Assembly: GCA_907163375.1 (NCBI GenBank)
Contig: CAJQUW010014423.1
Location: 186,001 to 250,000, forward strand
DNA: 64,000 nt
Origin: Prostheceraeus crozeri
Lineage: Eukaryota; Platyhelminthes; Polycladida; Euryleptidae
Reading direction: 5' to 3'
A model generated the notes under the pieces. The model saw only the letters and a program-made list of their open reading frames with translations. It searched no databases and was not told the DNA's origin. The position numbers were made by a program, and so were the translations under genes. This document shows positions 13,238 through 21,112 of this stretch, piece by piece (the stretch's first letter is position 1; each line of letters starts with the position of its first letter).

Positions 13238-13250
13238 CAGTCTTCGACTG
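13238..13250. repeat. mini-hairpin in polB
   Basis: CAGTC-TTC-GACTG, a 5-bp stem around a triloop (GAA on the coding strand). It is read through in frame as part of GSQSKTG, within the region between Exo II and Exo III. Confidence 0.7.
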
Positions 13251-13640
13251 TGAACCAGAGGTTAAATATTCATACGGAAATATTCCTTTTAAAGGTTTTA
13301 AATTATATTTATTTAATATTTTACATTGTTCAGGTTTCAAAGTTTTTCCCTTAACATCTAATGAATAAGGAGTAAAAAATCTAAATGCATCTAAAATTCT
13401 AATACAACCTAATTGCATTGAAAAATATTCTTCTTCTGTTTTACATAGTACATTTATTTGTTGTTGTTGTAATTTTTCAGATGAAAATAAATCTTTCATT
13501 ATTAAATGGAAATCATATTTAGAACCATTGTAGAAATATAAAGGAACAAAGTTATATTTAAATTTATTAGCATTAAGATTACAAGAATTATGTGCTGCAC
13601 CTCTATATAATCCATTTAGATGATCATGATCTTTTACTTT

Positions 13641-13655
13641 GACGGCAGAGCCGTC
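13641..13655. repeat. mini-hairpin in polB
   Basis: GACGGC-AGA-GCCGTC, a perfect 6-bp stem with an AGA triloop. It is translated in frame (SDGSAVK) between the two halves of the Cys/His cluster. Confidence 0.7.
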
Positions 13656-13988
13656 GCTTTGCTTATCAATGTATTTGCCATTTTTATAATTTCTTGTAAA
13701 TTCTTTTCCACAGTAATAACAATTTGTTTCATTAACAAAATTAATTTTTTCTTCATCCGTTAATGGAAGCATTGGTATATTTGTTTCAAGCAATTGTGAA
13801 AAACGTCCTTGTAATTCTTCTACTTTCTTTGTAAACATTTCTGAACTATCTTCACCATAGTATTGATAATATTCTGATTTAAATAATTCAGGATAATTTG
13901 AATGAATATACATTCCCCATCATAATGGTTTGTGTTCAAATAAATATTTTTCTTTACTTTGTTCAGGTGTACTTTTTTCATATTTATA

Positions 13989-14057
13989 AACCGAAGGTTC
14001 TAAGGCTTGGCCCGTACAATTATCAGAAGCGGGCGAAGCCCTAGAACCTTCGGTTCG
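13989..14057. repeat. inverted pair of mini-hairpin insertions in polB
   Basis: A copy reading AACC-GAA-GGTT with a decayed second hairpin (13989-14015) faces an inverted copy with GGGC-GAA-GCCC and GAACC-TTC-GGTTC (14029-14057). On the coding strand the two give RTEGSRASP and GQALEPSV, without a stop. Confidence 0.85.
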
Positions 14058-15700
14058 ATTTTGTGTCATATTAACATTATATGCTTCAAAATCACAATAA
14101 ATAGTAAAGGGTACTTTATTTTTCAAATAATGTCTATTATATATTAAATAATCATCTTTAGGAAAAGTATTTTCAACTGCTTCATTTTCTTGGCAATTCT
14201 CCAAATGTCTATTCATTTCTTCTTTAGTTCTAAAGCTCGTCATACATTGGAGACAAGGAAAATTAGCATTATCTGAAGTTTTTGTAAATATAGAAACATC
14301 TTTACACAATATAAAATGACCCTGATAATATAATATATTCGCTTGTGCTGGTTGTTTTGTCTGTTCTAATTTTTCAAATTTATCTTTATATATTTCATGT
14401 GTTTCATCAATTTCTTTTGTAAGATTAAATGTATTTCGATGAAAATTTTGATTTAATATTTGTAACTGATAACTATATTCTTTATCATATTGTTCTTTAT
14501 ATTGTTGTTGACATTTTTTTAAACATTCATTTATTTTTTGATTGGTTTCATTTTCTTCATTATTTAATTCTTTATTGTCTTCATTTAATTTTTGAATCGT
14601 TTCTATCTTATTTTGATATTTATGGCCATATTCTTGTACTAATATTTTTGTTTGTTGCTGATAATCTGTTTTACATTTTTGTAAAATTTCATTTAAATTT
14701 TGTAATTTTTGTTGATATTCTAAAGATAAAGATAAATAATCGGAATCATAATCATAATTATAATTACGTCCTTTATAAGTATTATTATTAATCATTATTG
14801 GTGATAATGTTTTAACAATTTGAAATTTGTCAGTACATATTATATTTCCTTGGTAAAAAATATTATGATGCATGTAATTTCCTCTATCATTATATATTAT
14901 TTCTGATTGACATAAATTTTTATTATTCAAATAAAATTTTTTTGAATCTGAGTAAAATGGAGTAATTTTACCAATAGAAACATAATTCACATTTAATTCA
15001 AGATCATTTACTTCTATTAAATTTTTATTCTTTTTATGAAACTTTATTAACCTATTATAATCATATGGAAATTCATGTAAGCCATCAGAGAGATCAAATT
15101 CATTTATGTATTCTTCTTTATTGTAATGACTTAGTCTTTCTTTATGATATTCTGCAGGATGTAAATGTGCTATAATACTCCACAGAAAACAATAATCATC
15201 TTCATTTTTTATGTTGATTATTTGTGGTGAACTGAAAGGTAAAGGAACATAACTACCACCAGTATTATTTTTATATTTATCAATTACTATTTTCTTAGAT
15301 AGTATTTTAACAAATCTCCAACCAGATTCACGTAACTGGGCTTCAATTATACAATTTTCTAATTTATTTATCATCGATTCAAATATGGGTTGTATATCAT
15401 TTACATTATGAATTTCTTGTGAATTTGTAAAATGTCCTTGTATTATTTCTTCAGGAATTCCATCAAGTCCATTTTTTGTATAAAGTACTTCTACATTCAT
15501 ATAACATTTGAAAGATTTCTTAAATATATTATAAAAGTTGGATAGAATATCAGAAAAAGTTTCATCGGTTTCATTATGTTCAACCGATTCATTAAATAAA
15601 TATTTCATATCTGTTACAGCTTCATCGGTTTTTTTAGTTTCATCAAATTCATGTATTTCGTCAAATTCATCATTATCGCTAAATAAATATCTTCCATCTG

Positions 15701-15734
15701 GTACGGGCGAAGCCCTAGAACCTTCGGTTCGTAC
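15701..15734 (-). repeat. mini-hairpin insertion in polB N-terminus
   Basis: GTAC, GGGC-GAA-GCCC, TA, GAACC-TTC-GGTTC, GTAC. The double hairpin is bordered by GTAC on both sides, possibly a 4-bp target duplication. It is translated in frame as RTEGSRASP. Confidence 0.85.
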
Positions 15735-16113
15735 ATGTTCATCTTCACTATTAAAAACTTTTTTATATTCCGAATGTGAATAATCATCAAACATTTTTTT
15801 AACTTTTATATCAGTAGGTAATGTTTCTAGATAGTTTTTATAACTATTTAATTTTAATATATTTTCTTCATCAACTCGATCTACATTTTGTAAATGCAAT
15901 TTACTATTTAAATGAGATTGATAACTTCTTCTTGTTTGCAACTCTTTTTACATAAGACACAATAAAACTTGGTATTTTCCATTTTTTTATTTTTTAAAGA
16001 AAAATTGTGTTTTAATTTTAGATATAAACATTCTAATATCAAGGTCTTGAGAGTTATTTTATATTATCATATATTTCACGTTCCTAAGTTATTTTATTTT
16101 CTTTATCACATTA

Positions 16114-16250
16114 AGTTTTATCATATTAAGTTTTATCATATTAAGTTTTATCATATTAAGTTTTATCATATTAAGTTTTATCATATAACGTTTTATCACA
16201 TTAAGTTTTATCATATTAAGTTTTATCATATAACGTTTTATCAAAAGATA
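16114..16250. repeat. 15-bp tandem repeat
   Basis: About nine tandem copies of ATTAAGTTTTATCAT with minor variants. They lie just past the 3' end of the clamp-like gene and run into its last codons. Confidence 0.85.
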
Positions 16251-17510
16251 ATTTAAAGTTATTTTCACTAACTATTGATTCTTCATCATCAATTGATTCT
16301 TCATCATCATCATCACAAATTGATTCTTCATCATCATAAATTACACTTTTTGGTATAGGATGCCATTCCCTGATAGGATACCATTCTCTTATTGGAATAT
16401 CTAACTCTAAATTACATTTTTTATCTGATAATAAAATAATAGAAAAAAATATTGGTCTTTGATCTCTTTTGGAAAATTTAATAACACCACCATAATCTGA
16501 ATCACTTTTAGTTTTTATTAAAGATAATAAAATTTTAAATTGATTAGATGTAAATCCTAATTTAAATTTTGTAGAGCCGACACATAGTTGTCTAACAGTA
16601 TCTTCAACTATACCATCATTATTATTTTCAATTGTAAGAAAATGAAATTTAGATAAATTTTGATTATATGTAGTATTAATATCATGTACATCAGTATGAG
16701 ATATAAATTTTTCTTCACTTAAATTTTTATAATTACTAATATTTTTATAATCTTTTTTACCATTTGCACCATTTTCAGATGTTTCAGAATCATCATTTAT
16801 ATTATCATCATCTATATTATTATAAGATTCTTTAAGATCGGGCAAAGCCCTAGAACCTTCGGTTCGTTTATTATCATAAGATTCTTTAAGATCGGGCAAA
16901 GCCCTAGAACCTTCGGTTCGTTTATTATGATTATAATTATGGTCATTGTTAATAGTATAAGGTGTTGTCCACATATAAATTTTCTCTTGTTGAGCTAAAC
17001 CATTTATATAAGATTTTAACAAATTAATATTTAAGTTTGAATATAATCCTATATACGTATCATCATCATATCTTTGGGGCATTTCTAATGTTTCTTGTTT
17101 ATAAATTGTATCTCTATAATAAACTTGACATAATAATTCTTCGTTATGTTTTTTACTCTCTATATGAATATTATATTGGTTTTGTTCATCAACAAATAAT
17201 CTTATTTTTTCTTTGGAAAAAGATTTTATTTTTAACTAATTCTTTAATATTGATATAATTAATAATTTTAGTTTCCATCCAATCAGTATTACTAATTGGT
17301 AATACTGCTCTAATAAATCCGTAAACATTATTATGACCAATTATAACCATATTTTCTTTATTTAATTCTACATAAGCCACATCATTATATTTACTTACAA
17401 TATCCATAAATTTTATAAATGGATCCCCAAGGAAAATACAATAATTAGTTTCTATGGAAGGTAAACCTTTAGTCTGTTCTCTAAATATTTCGGCTTGTAA
17501 TTCAAACAAA
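16216..17510 (-). pseudogene. possible sliding-clamp (PCNA-like) protein, frameshifted
   Basis: This entry is inferred from fold-like pattern, not a clear family hit. The N-terminal part (about 17510-17190, read through from the integrase frame) has FIKFMDIVSKYNDVAYVELN, then IIGHNNVYGFIRAVLP and a helix INYINIKELVK. That order resembles the first lobe of PCNA. After a frameshift near 17190 come RLFVDEQNQYNIHIES, ETLEMPQRYDDDTYIG and a helix NLNINLLKSYINGL, like the linker and start of the second domain. The C-terminal part has KFKLGFTSNQFKILLSLIK and a strand pair FFSIILLSDKKCNLELD, followed by an acidic tail. Between these lies a tandemly duplicated mini-hairpin insertion. If correct it would be a processivity factor for the polymerase encoded next to it. 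Otherwise it is an unknown Polinton protein. Confidence 0.4.
16820..16922 (-). repeat. tandem 54-bp duplication carrying mini-hairpins
   Basis: Two near-identical 54-bp units. Each contains GGGC-AAA-GCCC (16840-16850, 16894-16904) and GAACC-TTC-GGTTC (16853-16865, 16907-16919). Both are translated in frame as RTEGSRALPDLKESY within the clamp-like gene. Confidence 0.9.
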
Positions 17511-17539
17511 AGATTAACATCTATACATGGATTATTATT

Positions 17540-18685
17540 ATTATTATTAAAATTCGGATTACTCTCATTTGAATAATTATTCTCGAATATTTTTTTTCTT
17601 ATCAAATCAGGGTCGTCAGAAGCATTCTTTGGGGTTTCTTCAATACCTGAATGAACTTTATTATTGTACTGCTCTACAATTCCTGGTAATATCTTCAACC
17701 ATTTCTGATTTCTTTGCTCAGTAAATTTCTTGAATAATTTATTTTTTAACGTCCGATTGAATCTTTCTATCACTACAGCCTTTCCTGCATTTTCAGTTGA
17801 ATAAACTGAGCCTTGGCGATGACTTTCGTCTGTTTCAAATAGTGCCTGAACATTTCCGTTATAAAATTCCGACCCTTTATCAACAAACAATTTCCTTGGC
17901 TTTCTCTTACTTTCTTGAAAGATTTCTTCAAACGCATATTTAACTGACAGACCACTTTTGTTTTTTAAAGGCTTCACCCAAGCGTATCGTGTATATAAAT
18001 CTATAACGGTCAATGCGTATTTATAATCAGAATCATACGGCATATGAATAAGATCAGCACTCCAAATATCATCTTTATTAAATACTTTTACTTTCAATAA
18101 ATATTTAGGATTTCTATATTCTTTATGAATTTCGGACGCGTAGGTTCGAGCGTTGCTCTCAGACAGCTTTGCTGTCGTTTCATTTGCTGACGGATCAATG
18201 CCCTGACCGAGCAATATTTTAGCTTGCAAAGCTTTCTTAACAAACATTCTTTCAATTCTTTCTCTAAATGTAGGATTTTGAATACTATCTAATTCTTGAA
18301 TCATCTTCTTATCAGCTACATGTCGAGAACTTAGGTCATGATTTTGATAAGTTAAATCATGTCTGAAAGCTGCTTCATCTACTCTGTTTATTGGTTCTTC
18401 ACCTGGTTTTGGATTATTATTCTCATCTAGTCTTATATCTAATCGAGTTCCTGGGCCGGTATATGAATGACCACGAAGATGTTTTTCTTTCGAATATTTA
18501 CTCCAAATAAATCCAGGAAAGTTTTCTAATGTTTTTTGTATATCACCTCCAGTGTGCAGCCGACCGCTGTGCAGCCGACCGGTGTGCTGACAATTTGAGG
18601 TTTTATGTACTTTCAAGAGATAATCCATTAGATCTAGATTTGAATTTTTTAATTTAATTAAATTTTCGGAATTTGTAGAATTCAT
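17540..18685 (-). CDS. phospholipase A2-like domain fused to Polinton integrase (C-terminus lost)
   Basis: The start is set at 18685 (MNSTNSEN), because copy 2 begins at the same residue and the upstream 23 codons only translate a mini-hairpin repeat. Residues about 45-160 form a parvovirus-VP1-type phospholipase A2 domain: calcium-loop motif YTGPGTRLD, catalytic pair in RHDLTYQNHD, then ADKKM. From about 185 comes the integrase: EIHKEYRNP, first catalytic Asp in WSADLIHM, second in FVDKGSEFYN and Glu in VIERFNRTLK, the retroviral DDE triad. Near 17540 the protein leaves the integrase sequence seen in copy 2 at a run of Asn codons and reads into the clamp-like gene, so the SH3/chromo-like tail and the adjacent protease gene have been deleted. 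Compared with copy 2 it has small in-frame insertions (DESHRQGS, IDPSA, GRLHSGRLHT). The catalytic residues are intact. The integrase would insert the element; PLA2 domains of this type breach endosomes in parvoviruses. Confidence 0.85.
18162..18176. repeat. mini-hairpin between PLA2 and integrase domains
   Basis: GACAGC-TTT-GCTGTC, a perfect 6-bp stem. It is conserved at the same place in copy 2 (62929-62943), so this one predates the split of the two copies. It lies in the linker coding for TTAKLSE. Confidence 0.8.
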
Positions 18686-18716
18686 TTTAAAAGATAAAAT
18701 GAATGTTTTACCTAAT

Positions 18717-18774
18717 AGAACCAAAGGTTCTGAGGCCTTAGCCGATCGGACCAAAGGTCCTGAGGTTATAACCG
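18717..18774. repeat. mini-hairpin cluster between integrase and small virion gene
   Basis: ACC-AAA-GGT is followed by GGACC-AAA-GGTCC (18748-18760) and the palindrome GGTTATAACC. The cluster sits just upstream of the PLA2-integrase start and overlaps the 3' end of the next gene. A related single copy lies at 63459-63484 in copy 2 at the equivalent place. Confidence 0.8.
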
Positions 18775-19247
18775 AATCATACTAGGACTTAGATATATTC
18801 CAGAACCATCTTTAGTTTCTTTAATTTCAATTAAATCATCAACATTGTAAAGAATATTTTTAAGAACTCGTTTTCCGTCATCAACTAAATTTAATTTACT
18901 AATAAAATTATCTACTATTCCTTCTCCCCTAGCAACTTTCTCTAACTCTCTATTATGACGTTTTTGTTCTTCTAATGCTGCCTTCTCTGATTTATTTTTA
19001 TTTACTGCTTGGACAATACCAGCTGTCCCATCTGCAACACTTCCTGCTGCTGCTATGCCTCCTATTATTAGTGGAATTAATGGGAGAATCCCGCCATTCT
19101 TTTCTTCTTGTAATTGAATATTCTCTATCATTGGTTTACTTATGTAATATTTCTTTTTGTCAATCGTAATAGTTTTAGGTGTATTTTGTCAACAATGTTA
19201 CGTAATTTTAATTCAACAGTTTTATTATTACTTTTCGCTTCCGACAT
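18766..19247 (-). pseudogene. small hydrophobic virion protein (adenovirus pX-like class), frameshifted
   Basis: The downstream frame (from 19131) has a Gly/Ala/Ile-rich hydrophobic segment (GGILPLIPLIIGGIAAAGSV), an amphipathic charged helix and a C-terminal GSGIYLSPSMIRL. This layout is common in small Polinton and adintovirus virion proteins. The true start is at 19247 (MSEAKSNN); copy 2 keeps that N-terminal part in frame with the rest. In copy 1 a one-base difference near 19185 separates the two parts. Copy 2 instead has a nonsense change further on, so each copy is broken at a different place. A membrane-active or core role in the particle is inferred from class, not shown. Confidence 0.6.
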
Positions 19248-19288
19248 TTTTAATAAAAAAATTTTAAGTTAGGAAAAATTTTAATTAG

Positions 19289-19352
19289 TCGATCGGACCA
19301 AAGGTCCTCGGGTTATTAACCGATCGGAGCGAAGCTCCTCTGGCTTTAGCCT
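19289..19352. repeat. mini-hairpin cluster between two capsid genes
   Basis: GGACC-AAA-GGTCC (19295-19307), the near-palindrome GGTTATTAACC, GGAGC-GAA-GCTCC (19326-19338) and GGCTTTAGCC in a row. The stem sequences differ but the loops are alike. The last part encodes the C-terminal residues of the capsid protein. Confidence 0.85.
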
Positions 19353-20590
19353 ATCCTAGCCATCTTTCCATTAAGAATTTCAATAGAATATTTTACATCT
19401 TCTAGCAATAAACCATAAGCCATCAATGAAGTTGTGGAATCTTTCTTTTCAATATTAATTGTTACATCACAACCAGTCTTGATAATATCTTCAGATTGTG
19501 CACTTAAATCGAAACAGAAAACAGGATATAAATGTCTCCAATCTCCAGGAGTTAATTGTGGTTCAACTCCAAATTCTATACAAAGATTTCGATAAGAATC
19601 ATATCCTTCCATAAATTGATTATTGGTATCATCGAATCTTAATGGATCAATTGGATATCGGGTTTGATTTAATGAAACTTGTAAACTTCGAATTGTATCA
19701 ATATGAAAAAGATTATTGTTCTTATCAAAACTTGGAGAATTATTTCTTTGAAATGTTAGTAATAAATATCTTGGAGTATTCGAAGTTCTTGTAAAATGCC
19801 AGTTAAATCTTTGCTCTGAAAAAGTTACTGAACTAGCAGTACGCTTTAGAAAATTTACTGGAATTAGTTTGTTCGTATTTAATCTTTTTGCAATAGCTAA
19901 TTCTACCTCTAAACTAGAAGTAATATGCTTAATCCACAATTCAAGTCTATCAACTTTTAAATATGCTTTTTTTCCAGTCTTACTAAAAAAGATTAATTCA
20001 TTATTTGCTGTCCGATGAATTATTAACTTCAATTTTAATTGATATGATATTTTATCATAATCTAAATATCCGAATAATGGAGACAATGACCAATTTACTG
20101 TCTGTTTACTTTTCTTGCTAAATTCACGTCTTTCTTTATATGCACTATTATTTGTTTTATTTAAATGTTTTGCAATATTTTCTACATCTTTCGCAATTCC
20201 TGCGGCATCTGTTCCAGCGTGAGTTAAATCATCAACAATTATACCATCATTAGTATCAGGAAACCAACCTTCGATTTCATGCTTTTTATTATTTTCACCA
20301 ATTGTTACAAATCTAAGCATTGTATTAATTACACCTGGAGAATCACTTATTGTTTCTATATTTTGAGTTGCAACATCTAAACGCATTTGTGTAAATAATC
20401 TTGGAAAGAAATTATTCTCTAATGCAATATTATCGGTTTCTGGTAATGGTGTTGAAAAATTGGCATCACTATATAAAGAATATTCACAGTGTAAAAAGGA
20501 ACCAGGTAAATATAAATAACTCTGCTGATTATCAACTTCAAAAATTAAATCACCTCCAGTATTTACTCTTCCTGAAGATTCATGATTCAT
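19346..20590 (-). CDS. double-jelly-roll major capsid protein, 5' end frameshifted
   Basis: 414 codons from an internal Met. The natural start is probably 20679 (MSSLIENEF), with a one-base frameshift near 20605 separating about 25 N-terminal residues. The first half is strand-rich with SYLYLPGSFLHCEYSLYSD and NNFFPRLFTQMRLDVATQNI. The centre has WSLSPLFGYLDYDKISYQLK. The second half has PRYLLLTFQRN, IDTIRSLQVSLNQTRYP and a C-terminal YPVFCFDLSAQSEDI strand. This order fits the second barrel of Polinton capsid proteins, which form the hexon-like shell. The length is short for the family, whose members usually exceed 450 residues, so an internal deletion is possible. It lies between two small virion protein genes, the usual late-gene order. 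Confidence 0.7.
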   Translation of the reverse strand: MNHESSGRVNTGGDLIFEVDNQQSYLYLPGSFLHCEYSLYSDANFSTPLPETDNIALENNFFPRLFTQMRLDVATQNIETISDSPGVINTMLRFVTIGENNKKHEIEGWFPDTNDGIIVDDLTHAGTDAAGIAKDVENIAKHLNKTNNSAYKERREFSKKSKQTVNWSLSPLFGYLDYDKISYQLKLKLIIHRTANNELIFFSKTGKKAYLKVDRLELWIKHITSSLEVELAIAKRLNTNKLIPVNFLKRTASSVTFSEQRFNWHFTRTSNTPRYLLLTFQRNNSPSFDKNNNLFHIDTIRSLQVSLNQTRYPIDPLRFDDTNNQFMEGYDSYRNLCIEFGVEPQLTPGDWRHLYPVFCFDLSAQSEDIIKTGCDVTINIEKKDSTTSLMAYGLLLEDVKYSIEILNGKMARIG

Positions 20591-21112
20591 AGCAACTCTT
20601 ATATAGTCATTCTTTTTTGATTGTAACTGACGAACGGAGGATCGTCTAATCTAAATTCATTTTCGATAAGAGAAGACATTTTTAAAAAAATAATTTGACT
20701 TTTTTGTTTTTTCTCACACACAGAAAAAATTTTGCTAAAAAAATTTTACTAAAATATAATTTTAGAATTTTGCTAGACCAGCTCCGCTACAGCTTTGCTG
20801 GTTAGACCGAAGGTTGCTGTTCACACCATTGCCTCTTATTTCTTCAATTGAACGTTCTAGGGCTACGCCTGTTTTCTTCTCCTGTTTACTATCAGACCCC
20901 ACAGCTATGTTAGCAATTTTGTTTTTCGTTTCCTCTGAAAGTTTTTTTAATTTTTTTAGTTCTTCAGAATCATTCTTAAGTTTACGAATAGTTTGTAGTT
21001 GTTTTAATTCGTTTTGTGACTTAACAGCATTTGATATTGCACTAGCTGTACTACCTATAGCAGCTGCTCCTTTAGCAGCAGATGTAGTCAAATCTTTATT
21101 ATTTTCAATTAA

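Larger units (their letters stand above)
11432..15941 (-). pseudogene. polB: protein-primed family B DNA polymerase, broken
   Basis: Covers the whole replicative polymerase in pieces. The 673-codon first part (15941-13920) has a long N-terminal region, a coiled coil at about 420-540, a zinc-finger-like CLQCMTSF…HLENC and exonuclease motif I (YCDFEAYN). After an in-frame TGA (13920-13922) the same frame continues with a Cys/His cluster (CYYCGKEF … DHDHLNGLYRGAAHNSC), Exo II (NGSKYDFHL), Exo III (YLQIDVLILADLFE) and polymerase motif A (DFNSLYSSC). Frameshifts near 12360 and 12058 move the frame before motif B (LMNNAFYGKTL) and motif C (FTDTDSVFLE). Another near 11694 precedes the C-terminal tail, whose stop is at 11432 and which holds a further stop near 11600. 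All catalytic motifs are present but spread over several frames. Two or more mini-hairpin insertions encode RTEGSRASP in the N-terminal part. Confidence 0.9.

Noticed and set aside
14429..14791. 120-codon plus-strand frame within polB
   Set aside because: Antisense shadow of the polymerase coiled-coil region; Phe/Ile/Tyr-rich composition follows from the AT bias.
16114..16250. 15-bp tandem repeat as a possible CRISPR-like array
   Set aside because: Direct repeats without unique spacers in a eukaryotic element; not a CRISPR.
15969..16256. Plus-strand frame with FYHIK repeats
   Set aside because: Translation of the 15-bp ATTAAGTTTTATCAT tandem repeat.
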